Assembly: GCF_022531965.1 (NCBI RefSeq)
Contig: NZ_CP092831.1
Coordinates: 3,357,001 to 3,421,000 of the forward strand
Direction of reading: 5' to 3'
From: Paenibacillus peoriae
GTDB taxonomy: Bacteria; Bacillota; Bacilli; Paenibacillales; Paenibacillaceae
Length of the DNA: 64,000 bases
Made by a program: the position numbers and the translations under genes. Shown one piece after another: positions 8,664-16,890 of this stretch. The notes beneath the pieces are model-generated. The model ran no database searches, was not told the DNA's origin, and saw nothing but the letters and a program-made list of their open reading frames with translations. Position 1 is the stretch's first letter. Every line of letters starts with the position of its first letter.

Positions 8664-9779
8664 TTATTTGGACGTTTCATATTCCTTCATCCAATCCTTA
8701 TAGCCCTGTTCGCTTTGGCCCCAGCCCTTCACATATTGGGACAGCTCGGATGTGGAAATTTGCTTATCCGGCAACGCTTCGCGTTGCACATATACAGCCT
8801 TCAGTACGACTTTCTCCTCCGGATTATCCCCATGCAGCTTCTGATATGCATAGCGCACTTGTACGCGCCCGATATCTGTTGGATCTACGGCTGCCGAGGC
8901 CACCCAAGGATTTTTCGGGTCTTGGATCATTTGCAAGTCCTCGTCGCTCATGTCAATGCCGTAGACTTTAATTTCCGTACGTCCCGCTTGTTGGATGGCA
9001 CGTGCTGCGCCTTTGGCAAATTCATCCCATGCCGCCCAGACGGCTGTAATTTCGCCCTTAGGATATTGCTTTAATACAGCTTCCATTTTGGCTTGCGTAT
9101 CCAACGCAGGATTCTGAGCCGAACCAAAAGTCGCAATTTCTTTAATATCCGGATTGGATTTCAAAAATGCACCATAAGCAACCTGACGACGTTCCATCGG
9201 CGCAAATCCGGCAACCCATACTTTCACAATGTTGCCTTTGCCACCGATATCCTTCTTCATTTGCTCCAGCGTCAGCTCAGCCATGCTTTGGTCATCCTGT
9301 GAGAGCACTACCGCACCCGGAACATTGACGGCAGCATCGAACACGATAACAGGAATATTGCGGGAAATTGCTTTTTTCAACCCTGTTTCCAGCAATGCAT
9401 CACCGTGATCAGTCAAAATGACATCAAACTGCTGGTTAATCGCACTATCAAGCAGGGAAGCCATTTTAGCCTTATCGTTATCTGCCACAAACTTAGTCAG
9501 CGTACCGCCAAATTTTTTAACTTCCTCTTCCACACCTTGAACATACTGTTGCGAAAATGTGCCCGTGTTAAACTCCATGATCAACGCAACCCGTTTACCC
9601 TTTAGATTTAAGTTGTCCGTTTTTTCGTTTGTTGTATTCGATTCCGCAGTGCTTGTCCCTTGAGTGCCGCTCTCTGTTTTCGGCACGCCACATGCAGTGA
9701 CCAGCAAAACCAGCACCAGTAGCATGATACCTCCCAGTCCTAGCTTTTTGTGTCTTTGGAACTCTTTTTGGATATCCAT
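8664..9779 (-). CDS. Sugar ABC transporter substrate-binding lipoprotein
   Basis: 371 residues from the ATG at 9779, preferred over 9818 because GAGGGGG lies ~10 nt upstream. A lipoprotein signal ends LLVTAC with the acylated Cys at about residue 30, so the mature protein is anchored outside the cell. KRVALIMEFNTGTF followed by the Peripla_BP_4 fold, including LTDHGDALLETGLKKA and IPVIVFDAAV, places it with ribose/galactose-type binding proteins (RbsB-like). First gene of the three-gene operon; a good SigA promoter lies just upstream. Ligand unknown. Confidence 0.88.
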   Translation of the reverse strand: MDIQKEFQRHKKLGLGGIMLLVLVLLVTACGVPKTESGTQGTSTAESNTTNEKTDNLNLKGKRVALIMEFNTGTFSQQYVQGVEEEVKKFGGTLTKFVADNDKAKMASLLDSAINQQFDVILTDHGDALLETGLKKAISRNIPVIVFDAAVNVPGAVVLSQDDQSMAELTLEQMKKDIGGKGNIVKVWVAGFAPMERRQVAYGAFLKSNPDIKEIATFGSAQNPALDTQAKMEAVLKQYPKGEITAVWAAWDEFAKGAARAIQQAGRTEIKVYGIDMSDEDLQMIQDPKNPWVASAAVDPTDIGRVQVRYAYQKLHGDNPEEKVVLKAVYVQREALPDKQISTSELSQYVKGWGQSEQGYKDWMKEYETSK

Positions 9780-9829
9780 AATTTCATTTCCCCCTCGTTC
9801 AACCACAAAATGATTCAAATTTGATACTT

Positions 9830-9858
9830 AATATATCGCTTTAAACCAAGTATGTAAA
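9830..9858 (-). promoter_or_regulatory. SigA promoter of the sugar ABC operon
   Basis: Minus strand TTTACA, 17 bp, TATATT; both boxes match the vegetative consensus at 5 of 6. It ends 50 bp before the start codon. No convincing cre site was seen next to it. Confidence 0.75.
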
Positions 9859-10054
9859 TAGGTTTTATGAAATATAGAAAAATTTCTGTTTTATAGGCCA
9901 GAACACAAAAATCAACCGTCCCCGATTGAATACCGGAAAACGGTTGCTGTTTAAATGTAAAATCAAGGCGGAGCCTAGCTCTCTACTTGTGAAACTCATT
10001 AATCGGATTGTTATATTTGAACCTACATCCTGCTACGAGAAACGAAAAGCTCAA

Positions 10055-10106
10055 TAAAAACAGAGGTAGTCTAGGACTTTATTTTCTCGTCCATGGCTAC
10101 CCCTGT
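10055..10106 (-). terminator. Long imperfect hairpin with U-tract, probable spoIVA terminator
   Basis: Arms 10060-10077 and 10089-10106 are 18 nt each with 14 Watson-Crick pairs plus a G-U pair and an 11-nt A/T-rich loop. In the minus direction TTTTTATT follows, as in an intrinsic terminator, ~100 nt after the spoIVA stop. Confidence 0.6.
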
Positions 10107-10144
10107 CTGGTTTTGGAGGTCAGTCTAATATTTTGTTTTTGCGA

Positions 10145-10173
10145 ACCGTAGAGAGCAAATTGCTCTCCACGGT
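10145..10173. terminator. Second hairpin downstream of spoIVA
   Basis: ACCGT-A-GAGAGCAA / TTGCTCTC-C-ACGGT, nearly perfect with a minimal loop, 36 nt after the spoIVA stop. No U-run follows on the minus strand, so it may protect the 3' end rather than terminate. Confidence 0.5.
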
Positions 10174-10208
10174 ATTTCTCTTATACATTTTTTAGGTGTG
10201 GCTTACCC

Positions 10209-11687
10209 TTAAAGAATAATAGCAATGAGACCGCCGGAGCCTTCATTAATGATACGACCCAGCGTTTCCTGCAGCTTATAGCGTGCATTGTCCGGCATCA
10301 TGGCGATTTTACCCTGAATGCCTTCCCGTACAATGGAATGCAGCGAACGTCCGAAAATGTCTGACTCCCAAATTTTGATTGGGTCATTCTCAAAATCTTG
10401 CATCAGATAGCGCATAAGCTCTTCACTTTGCTTCTCTGTTCCGATAATCGGAGCAAATTCCGATTCCACATCGACACGAATCATGTGTATAGAAGGTGCT
10501 GTCGCCTTGAGCCGCACACCAAACCTTGTACCCTGACGAATCAACTGCGGATCGTCTAGTGCCATCTCAGATAACGACGGCGCGGCAATGCCATATCCCG
10601 TTGTCTTGACCATTTCCAGCGCCTCGGCGAAGCGGTCGTACTCTCGTTTGGCATGGGCAAAATCCTGCATCATTTGCAGCAAATGATCCTTGCCACGAAT
10701 CTCTACCCCGACGACTTCGACCAAAATCTGGTCATAAAGCTCATCGGGAGCATACAGATCAATTTCAGCTACGCCCTGCCCCATATTCATCCCGCTCAAT
10801 CCGGCCCTGTCGATGAATTCATATTCCATAAACTGGCCAACCACTCGATCTACATCACGCAGGCGTCGAATATCTTTAACCGTATCGCGAACGGAATTTT
10901 CATAATTGCTACGCAGCCAGTGCTCTTCGTTCAGTACCATGACCCAGCTCGGCAGGTTTACATTCACCTCATGCACCGGAAATTCATACAATACTTCACG
11001 AAGTACGCCTGTAACATCATCTTCCGTCATCGTCGCCGCGCTGAGTGTCATGACTGGTATATCGTACTTGGCAGCCAGCTCACCGCGAAGCTGGAGTGTT
11101 TCATCACTGCGCGGATGTGTGGAGTTGATAACCAAAACAAATGGCTTGCCAACTTCCTTCAACTCCTCAATGACGCGTTCCTCCGACTCTACATAAGAGC
11201 TGCGCGGGATTTCCGCAATCGTGCCGTCTGTAGTGACTACTACACCAAGCGTCGAATGCTCTTGAATAACCTTGCGTGTACCAATTTCTGCCGCTTCCTG
11301 AAAAGGAATGGGTTCTTCGAACCATGGTGTGGAGATCATCCTCGGACCATTTTCATCCTCGTACCCTTTTGCTCCTTCTACTGCATATCCTACACAGTCA
11401 ACCAGACGTACATTCACATCCAGTCCTTCCGTTACTTTGATCTGGACGGCATTATTCGGTACGAATTTAGGCTCCGTCGTCATGATCGTCTTGCCTGCCG
11501 CACTTTGCGGCAACTCGTCTACGGCACGGGCACGGTCCGCCTCACTTGTAATGTTTGGCAGAACAATCGTCTCCATAAACCGCTTGATAAACGTTGATTT
11601 TCCTGTTCGGACTGCGCCGACGACCCCAAGATAAATGTCTCCTCCGGTACGTTCGGCAATGTCTTTAAAAATGTCCACTTTCTCCAA
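10209..11687 (-). CDS. spoIVA: Stage IV sporulation protein A (spore coat basement ATPase)
   Basis: 492 residues, full length. SpoIVA hydrolyses ATP and polymerises around the forespore to form the platform for the coat. Walker A is GVVGAVRTGKSTF near residue 23, followed by LPQSAAGKTIMTTEPKF, the highly conserved switch region. The start is TTG with AGGAGGGG 6 nt upstream; no ATG lies nearby, and the B. subtilis gene also starts with TTG at the same residue. A SigE-like promoter lies ~195 bp upstream. Transcribed in the mother cell. Confidence 0.97.
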   Translation of the reverse strand: MEKVDIFKDIAERTGGDIYLGVVGAVRTGKSTFIKRFMETIVLPNITSEADRARAVDELPQSAAGKTIMTTEPKFVPNNAVQIKVTEGLDVNVRLVDCVGYAVEGAKGYEDENGPRMISTPWFEEPIPFQEAAEIGTRKVIQEHSTLGVVVTTDGTIAEIPRSSYVESEERVIEELKEVGKPFVLVINSTHPRSDETLQLRGELAAKYDIPVMTLSAATMTEDDVTGVLREVLYEFPVHEVNVNLPSWVMVLNEEHWLRSNYENSVRDTVKDIRRLRDVDRVVGQFMEYEFIDRAGLSGMNMGQGVAEIDLYAPDELYDQILVEVVGVEIRGKDHLLQMMQDFAHAKREYDRFAEALEMVKTTGYGIAAPSLSEMALDDPQLIRQGTRFGVRLKATAPSIHMIRVDVESEFAPIIGTEKQSEELMRYLMQDFENDPIKIWESDIFGRSLHSIVREGIQGKIAMMPDNARYKLQETLGRIINEGSGGLIAIIL

Positions 11688-11880
11688 TGAAATCCCCTCC
11701 TCAAAAGTCTCCGAAGGAAAAATGCTTAAAGAGCATCCGCTTCGTGTTCAACCAACTGCTTGATCCCAGATGCGGCAGAACAGCCTTTAAAATGCCCGGA
11801 AGTCGTCCGCCGCCGAGATTCAGGAGACTGATGGAATCGGCGAAACGGCGTAAACTCGTACATGCATTTGGACTGATACC

Positions 11881-11909
11881 ATCATATGTATCCTCTCCGT
11901 AAAATATGT
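11881..11909 (-). promoter_or_regulatory. Candidate SigE promoter of spoIVA
   Basis: Minus strand ACATATTT, 13 bp, CATATGAT, close to the SigE pattern KMATATTT-N13/15-CATACAHT. Mother-cell SigE control of spoIVA is established in B. subtilis. Confidence 0.55.
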
Positions 11910-12034
11910 TTAGTTTTTTGAAAAATAGATTACGACAGAGCGATCATTGCAGAAACGATATTTTACGTTTGGTTCCACTCACCTAATATATGCGGGGCAA
12001 GACTCTCCCATGACTTCGTCGCTAGATTAAATAA

Positions 12035-12086
12035 AAAAAGGATGTTTCTCCTGACCGTTTAGAGTCGTCGGAAACATCCTTTTTCT
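12035..12086 (-). terminator. Terminator after the ferredoxin gene
   Basis: Arms AAAAAGGATGTTTC / GAAACATCCTTTTT with a 24-nt loop; gives an A-rich start and a U-rich end in both directions. It begins ~20 nt after the ferredoxin stop. Confidence 0.75.
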
Positions 12087-12107
12087 ATTCTCCTGATATA
12101 ATCGGCA

Positions 12108-12458
12108 TTACCACAGTTCATCATCCAGCGCCTGACGCTCCAGTTGCCGTCTGATAGCCGCCTTGAGCCTATCCTCCGGTATGGTTACCTCCATATCGCC
12201 TTGGACACGTGCCTGGCAGGATAAGCGCATTCCTTCATCCAGTAAAGGCCCCAGCTTACGCTGCTCTGCATCTCTGGGTTGGTCTGCAAATTCAGCCCAT
12301 TCCGGTGATATTTGTACCTTACACATCAGACAGGCTGCTTTTCCGTCACAACGAGTGGGGATATATACACCCGCTTTACGAGCAGCCTGAAGCAATGACG
12401 TACCCTGACCGACCTGTACGCGCCTACCTGACGGCCTAAACGTAATCTGCACATTCAT
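12108..12458 (-). CDS. 2Fe-2S ferredoxin
   Basis: 116 residues from the ATG at 12458, chosen by GGAGG 7 nt upstream. The cluster-binding loop is CDGKAACLMC (C-x5-C-x2-C, adrenodoxin-like spacing) with the fourth Cys in LSCQARV. It begins with the ferredoxin beta-grasp MNVQITFRPSGRRVQV. It should carry single electrons to an unknown partner. It follows the nucleotidyltransferase-like gene by 39 bp and is likely co-transcribed with it. The charged C-terminal ~25 residues (DRLKAAIRRQLERQ) are an extension beyond the ferredoxin fold. Confidence 0.85.
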   Translation of the reverse strand: MNVQITFRPSGRRVQVGQGTSLLQAARKAGVYIPTRCDGKAACLMCKVQISPEWAEFADQPRDAEQRKLGPLLDEGMRLSCQARVQGDMEVTIPEDRLKAAIRRQLERQALDDELW

Positions 12459-12497
12459 GAATAGTCCTCCAGTTGTCTTTCTCCTAACACACACAAC

Positions 12498-13148
12498 TTA
12501 TACTTCATTGCCCATCTGGATGACGGAGTGCAACTCTGGCCAAGGCAGAAGTTCTACAAGCTTGTCCAATTGCTCCTCATTCCAAATATTACTGACTAGT
12601 AGCTGCTTCAGTACAATGATATGACGTCGCGGGTCGCGCTTCATGACTTCTGCAATCGCTTTATATCGGTCGGGTCGATTTCGCAATATATTGAATAAAA
12701 GTTCATGACTGAGCGGCATCAGACGCAGTGAAGCACTCCCCAGCTCAAGCTGAACACCAGCCGACCAAAGTAGTCGCTCGATCTCTAAGCGGTATAACGC
12801 TCCGTCACATAATACTTCAAATCCCCCCACCAACTCGACTGGAAATCCCTCCAGATCATAGTGGCTCAGCAATGAAACGTAAGAGCCGCTACGATCAACC
12901 TGCTGTCGATCTATACTTATACCCAGGGGGTGCGCATGAAGTTGCTTTGCTGCATGAATATCCGCATAAATATCAATGTCCCGAGGCAGGCGATCCAGTT
13001 CAACTTCATGTACAAGTAGTGAACAACTCCCGCCTAGCATCCACGGAACCGACACTGTTGACCAGTTCTCAGCCAAGCTACTCAGCGCAACTGCCAGATT
13101 GTGAGGAAGCCTGTCTACTAACACCGATGATATTGCCTCCTTCAACAT
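12498..13148 (-). CDS. Nucleotidyltransferase-fold protein, substrate unknown
   Basis: 216 residues from the ATG at 13148, with AAAGGAGG 5 nt upstream. WMLGGSCSLLVHEVELDRL followed by PRDIDIYAD gives the hG[GS]...DhDh pattern of the polymerase-beta-like nucleotidyltransferase superfamily, and PVELVGG may supply the third acidic residue. The rest, with LSHELLFNILRNRPDRYKA, is helical. Relatives include small-molecule (aminoglycoside or lincosamide) adenylyltransferases and AbiEii-type toxins, but no antitoxin gene is adjacent. The following gene is a ferredoxin. Not present at this place in B. subtilis. Confidence 0.65.
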   Translation of the reverse strand: MLKEAISSVLVDRLPHNLAVALSSLAENWSTVSVPWMLGGSCSLLVHEVELDRLPRDIDIYADIHAAKQLHAHPLGISIDRQQVDRSGSYVSLLSHYDLEGFPVELVGGFEVLCDGALYRLEIERLLWSAGVQLELGSASLRLMPLSHELLFNILRNRPDRYKAIAEVMKRDPRRHIIVLKQLLVSNIWNEEQLDKLVELLPWPELHSVIQMGNEV

Positions 13149-13262
13149 TGTTTCCTCCTTTGCTGTCTTTCCTTCCGTTTCCTGATGGGCATCATTATAA
13201 CATGTTCGACAGGGCAGTTCGATATTTTGTGTACTGTAAAAGCGGTTACCCACTCCAAAATA

Positions 13263-13295
13263 TAAAAAAACCGCGAACCTTCCCGGTCCACGGTG
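13263..13295 (-). terminator. Terminator after spoVIF
   Basis: Minus strand ACCGTGGACC-GGGAA-GGTTCGCGGT followed by TTTTTTTAT, ~30 nt after the spoVIF stop. Confidence 0.8.
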
Positions 13296-13325
13296 AATAA
13301 TACTAACTGGCGTGCGGCCAGCGGT

Positions 13326-13601
13326 CTATTTTTTCATCATCATTTTCATCAACGCTTCCATATTGGAAGGATTCATTCCGCTCTTTTTGACGGCACCAAC
13401 AATATCCCTTACTGTATCTTCCGACACCGGAATGTTGGCCATCGCAGACACTTGCTTGATAAGCTGACGCAGTTGCGCTTCGCTTTGAAGCGTGTCCGCC
13501 TTTACCGTGCCTGCCAGCTTTTTCACTGCATTTTCGGATATGTTTTTGCCGCCTTTTTTGTTAATGGCCTTCAATGCATCTTTCGGAAAGTTTTTATTCA
13601 T
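13326..13601 (-). CDS. spoVIF: Stage VI sporulation protein F
   Basis: 91 residues from the ATG at 13601, with GGAGGAGGGGAGATT directly upstream. MNKNFPKDALKAINKKGGKNIS and the repeated MNPSNMEALMKMMMKK tail are characteristic of the SpoVIF/YjcC family, a regulator needed for late GerE-dependent coat assembly in B. subtilis. Highly charged and helical, with no membrane segment. In B. subtilis the corresponding place next to gpsA carries yphE instead, so the location is lineage specific. Flanked by terminators, so it is a single-gene unit. Confidence 0.8.
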   Translation of the reverse strand: MNKNFPKDALKAINKKGGKNISENAVKKLAGTVKADTLQSEAQLRQLIKQVSAMANIPVSEDTVRDIVGAVKKSGMNPSNMEALMKMMMKK

Positions 13602-13693
13602 AATCTCCCCTCCTCCGCCATTGCTCAACTCAGTCTATGAGTGGCGGAGACAAAAGGTGATTAAGCGTACATAAGACATGCCAAACGCCTAAC

Positions 13694-13740
13694 TAAAAAA
13701 GGCTATCTCATTATAGAAAAAATCTACCATGAGACAGCCT
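13694..13740 (-). terminator. Terminator after gpsA
   Basis: Minus strand GGCTGTCTCAT / ATGAGATAGCC stem followed by TTTTTTAG, 28 nt after the gpsA stop. Confidence 0.85.
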
Positions 13741-13767
13741 TTATATTATTAAAGCTCATCTGAGCCT

Positions 13768-14808
13768 TTAAGAATGCCATTGCTCCCAAGTCTGAAGTGG
13801 CATGACTTCCATCTCGGTCTTAGGGTCGCGACCCATCAGCGCCTCAACGGCCTTACGGACGTCACGTCCTTCAAACAGTACTCCATACAGTACCTCTGTA
13901 ATAGGCATCTGAACACCTAATTTTTGAGAGATGGCGTATGCCGCTTTTGTCGTTCGAATCCCCTCTACGACCATGCCCATAGATTCCAGCACATCATCAA
14001 GCTGTTGGCCCTGTCCTAATAGTGACCCTGCACGCCAGTTGCGACTGTGACGACTCGTTGCCGTGACCACTAGATCGCCAATACCAGCCAGACCGGCAAA
14101 GGTTAATGGATTAGCACCCATCTCAACTCCGGCACGGGTAATTTCAGCCAATCCACGGGTCAATAAAGCCGCTTTGGCATTATCACCGAAACCAAGTCCA
14201 TCTGACATTCCCGCACCCAATGCGATAATGTTTTTTAGCGCCCCGGACAGTTCCACGCCTAGCAAATCGCGGTTTGTATAGACACGGAAATAGGAGTTCA
14301 TGAACAGCCCCTGAGCAGCCTGTGCAGCCTGCTCATTGGAGGAAGCTACAACGACCGTTGTAGGACATTTCCTCACCACTTCTTCCGCATGACTCGGACC
14401 AGACAGCACGGCAATATCGCCCTCCGCGACTTCCAGTTCTTCCGAGATCACCGTGGACATACGTTTAAGCGTTTCTGTTTCAAAACCTTTAATGGCATGC
14501 ACTACCAGCATATCCTTGCTAAAATGAGCTTTCAGACTACGTGCTACCTGACGAGCAGCAGCAGAAGGAGATACGATTATCACTGCTTTAGCACCAGATA
14601 CCGCAGTCTGCATATCAGTTGTAGCTGAAATGCGATCAGACAAAATAGAGCCCGGTAAATAATGCTCATTTGTATGCTTCTCATTGATTTCAGCTGCTTG
14701 CTGCTCGTTTCTCGTCCAGACAGAGACATCGTTGTTATTGGCCGCAAGAACGGAAGCCAGGGCTGTTCCCCAACTCCCCGCGACCAGCACAGCTATTTTC
14801 TCAGACAA
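13768..14808 (-). CDS. gpsA: NAD(P)-dependent glycerol-3-phosphate dehydrogenase
   Basis: 346 residues from a TTG at 14808 with AAAGGAGG 8 nt upstream; an in-frame ATG at 14844 lies within plsY and has no site. It interconverts dihydroxyacetone phosphate and sn-glycerol-3-phosphate for phospholipids. The catalytic-Lys region GALKNIIALGAGMSDG and GFGDNAKAALLTRG are intact. The dinucleotide loop is VLVAGSWGTA: the first Gly of the usual GxGxxG is Val (GTC at 14782-14784). It overlaps plsY by 8 bp, so both lipid genes are coupled. Confidence 0.92.
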   Translation of the reverse strand: MSEKIAVLVAGSWGTALASVLAANNNDVSVWTRNEQQAAEINEKHTNEHYLPGSILSDRISATTDMQTAVSGAKAVIIVSPSAAARQVARSLKAHFSKDMLVVHAIKGFETETLKRMSTVISEELEVAEGDIAVLSGPSHAEEVVRKCPTTVVVASSNEQAAQAAQGLFMNSYFRVYTNRDLLGVELSGALKNIIALGAGMSDGLGFGDNAKAALLTRGLAEITRAGVEMGANPLTFAGLAGIGDLVVTATSRHSRNWRAGSLLGQGQQLDDVLESMGMVVEGIRTTKAAYAISQKLGVQMPITEVLYGVLFEGRDVRKAVEALMGRDPKTEMEVMPLQTWEQWHS

Positions 14809-15409
14809 GACGATCTCCTCCTTTGGAGCCAAGCTTATTCTCATTCCCCCGTACCAACTTGACTATGTTGGTACGGTGTCTCCACACAGCGAACAGACAA
14901 ATGATTAGAGCCGTCCAGAATAACGGCCATGCAAAACCAAGCACGAGTAATATCCAAGGGGTCAAAATGACAAATATGAGCGATCCAAGGGATACGTAAC
15001 GAGTCATTACAATTGCAAGTATCGCAATGATTCCGGCATATAGTGCGGGCAGTAAGGCAAGCGATGCCAATACACCAATAGCAGTCGCAATACCTTTTCC
15101 TCCACGAAAGTGAAAATATACCGGCCAGTTATGGCCCGCAATCGCCGCAATGCCGCACAAACCCGGTACCCAGGATGATTCCCCACCTAACCAGTGCCCT
15201 ATTAGTACCGCAATAACCCCTTTAAGTACGTCCAGCAGCAGTACCAGAATAGCTGGGCCTTTTCCAAGCACACGCAGCGTATTCGTCGCACCGGCATTGC
15301 CGCTCCCATGTTGGCGAATGTCGATTCCTTTTAATTTTCCATACAGCAAACTAAAGCTGACAGAGCCAAGCAAGTAACTGAGTACGATGGCAACGATTTG
15401 TAAAATCAA
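14801..15409 (-). CDS. plsY: Acyl-phosphate:glycerol-3-phosphate acyltransferase
   Basis: 202 residues, about five membrane segments. The conserved loops are GSVSFSLLYGKLKGIDIRQHGSGN... (GSGNAGATN) and FRGGKGIATAIG, which bind glycerol-3-phosphate and acyl phosphate. It makes lysophosphatidic acid, using the product of the downstream gpsA. The start is TTG at 15409, supported by AGGAG 8 nt upstream, which itself overlaps the der stop codon region. In B. subtilis plsY lies elsewhere; here it is inserted between der and gpsA, as in several other Firmicutes. Confidence 0.9.
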   Translation of the reverse strand: MILQIVAIVLSYLLGSVSFSLLYGKLKGIDIRQHGSGNAGATNTLRVLGKGPAILVLLLDVLKGVIAVLIGHWLGGESSWVPGLCGIAAIAGHNWPVYFHFRGGKGIATAIGVLASLALLPALYAGIIAILAIVMTRYVSLGSLIFVILTPWILLVLGFAWPLFWTALIICLFAVWRHRTNIVKLVRGNENKLGSKGGDRLV

Positions 15410-15420
15410 CCTATTCGCTC

Positions 15421-16743
15421 CTAACTTTCGTCAGACTTGCGCCGTGTAAAGATTCGAATTGGAGTTCCTTCAAAATTGAAGGCGGCGCGGATTTTGTTCT
15501 CCAGATAACGCTCATACGAGAAGTGCATTATTTCTGGATCGTTTACGAATACAACCATCGTAGGCGGCTTAACAGCAACCTGGGTCACATAGTTAATGCG
15601 CAGACGACGTCCCTTGTCTGTTGGTGGAGGATTGATGGCAACCGCATCGGAAATTACATCATTCAGTAAATGTGTCTGAATACGCAACACATGCTGCTGT
15701 GCCACATGCTGTACAACAGGAAGCAGCTTTTGCAGGCGTTGCTTCGTTTTTGCAGACAAGAACACAATCGGAGCATATGTCATAAACAAAAAGTGATCGC
15801 GAATTTTCGTTTCAAACTGATGCATCGTTTTGTCGTCCTTGTCCACGACATCCCATTTGTTAACGACAAACAGCGATGCTTTACCCGCTTCATAAGCATA
15901 GCCAGCAATGTGCTTATCCTGTTCAATGATGCCTTCCTCGCCGTTAATAACGACCAATACAACATCTGCACGCTCAATAGCACGCATGGCACGCATTACA
16001 CTATATTTTTCGGTCGTTTCATATACCTTGCCACGTTTACGCATACCTGCCGTATCAATCAGTACATACTTTTGACCGTCTTTTTCAAAAGGTGTATCAA
16101 TTGCATCACGTGTCGTACCTGCAATGTCACTAACGATAACCCGCTCTTCTCCCAGAATGGCGTTAACCAGTGAAGACTTACCTACATTCGGGCGGCCGAT
16201 CAAGGCAACACGAATAACGTCTTCATCATAGTGATCTTCTTCCAGCTCAGGCAAATTGGATGTAATGGCATCTAGCAGATCGCCTATCCCTGTACCATGG
16301 CTACCAGAAACAGCGATTGGATCACCAAATCCATAAGAATAAAACTCATAAATCAGATCGGCGCGACTGAGGTTGTCCACCTTGTTGACAGCTACGATGA
16401 TCGGTTTACCCGAACGATATAGCATTTGAGCAACCTCTTCATCTGACTGTGTAATTCCTGCTTTCGCATCACTCATAAATACAATTACATCTGCTTCTTC
16501 TATTGCAAGTTCGGCCTGCATACGGATGGATTTTAAAATGACATCCTCACCATCAATCTCAATGCCGCCGGTGTCAATAATACTGAAGGATTTACCATTC
16601 CACTCCGATATACCGTATATACGGTCACGAGTGATTCCGGGTTTATCTTCCACGATGGACAAACGATCCCCGATTATCCGATTAAAAATAGTGGACTTGC
16701 CCACATTCGGACGACCAACGATAGCCACAACGGGTCTTGCCAT
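15421..16743 (-). CDS. der: Ribosome biogenesis GTPase Der (EngA)
   Basis: 440 residues from the ATG at 16743, with AGGAGGAGTGAATTT before it; the upstream extension to 16866 is not protein-like. Two tandem GTPase domains: G1 motifs GRPNVGKST and GRPNVGKSS, with DTGG and DTAG, then NKVD and NKWD. A KH-like domain ends the protein. Der acts in 50S subunit maturation. Order rpsA-der-plsY-gpsA matches the usual Firmicutes neighbourhood. Confidence 0.97.
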   Translation of the reverse strand: MARPVVAIVGRPNVGKSTIFNRIIGDRLSIVEDKPGITRDRIYGISEWNGKSFSIIDTGGIEIDGEDVILKSIRMQAELAIEEADVIVFMSDAKAGITQSDEEVAQMLYRSGKPIIVAVNKVDNLSRADLIYEFYSYGFGDPIAVSGSHGTGIGDLLDAITSNLPELEEDHYDEDVIRVALIGRPNVGKSSLVNAILGEERVIVSDIAGTTRDAIDTPFEKDGQKYVLIDTAGMRKRGKVYETTEKYSVMRAMRAIERADVVLVVINGEEGIIEQDKHIAGYAYEAGKASLFVVNKWDVVDKDDKTMHQFETKIRDHFLFMTYAPIVFLSAKTKQRLQKLLPVVQHVAQQHVLRIQTHLLNDVISDAVAINPPPTDKGRRLRINYVTQVAVKPPTMVVFVNDPEIMHFSYERYLENKIRAAFNFEGTPIRIFTRRKSDES

Positions 16744-16823
16744 AAATTCACTCCTCCTGTCAATTCTTCCGCTATCATCATAGCAAAAAACATACCTATT
16801 GGCGATATGGTCACGTAACAACA

Positions 16824-16850
16824 ATCGGCGAACCCTCTGGGTCCGCCGAT
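16824..16850. terminator. Hairpin between rpsA and der
   Basis: ATCGGCG-A-ACCC / GGGT-C-CGCCGAT with a 3-nt loop. It lacks a U-run on the minus strand, so it may be a weak terminator or a 3'-end stabiliser for rpsA mRNA. Confidence 0.5.
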
Positions 16851-16890
16851 GGTGTACGTTATGCATATTATAAAATGTATTGATTTAAAC

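Larger units (their letters stand above)
9859..10208. other. Intergenic 350 bp between the sugar operon and spoIVA
   Basis: No open frame with a ribosome binding site on either strand. It holds two hairpins (10060-10106 and 10145-10173), listed separately, and otherwise nothing recognisable. Confidence 0.6.
11710..12107. other. 398-bp spoIVA leader and upstream spacer
   Basis: Contains the SigE-like promoter and the ferredoxin terminator (12035-12086). On the minus strand three frames are open between ~11880 and 11700. One ends right at the spoIVA ribosome binding site and reads like protein (SLLNLGGGRLPGILKAV) but has no ATG, GTG or TTG start before its last third. No gene is called. Confidence 0.5.

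Noticed and set aside
9890..9950. Inverted AACCGT...ACGGTT as an operator of the sugar operon
   Set aside because: Six-base arms with a 19-nt spacer are within chance, and it lies upstream of the promoter without other support.
10653..11597. A 314-residue plus-strand open frame opposite spoIVA
   Set aside because: Antisense of spoIVA with no site or domain.
12498..13148. AbiEii-type toxin-antitoxin system
   Set aside because: Only the nucleotidyltransferase part resembles it; no AbiEi-like antitoxin gene adjoins.
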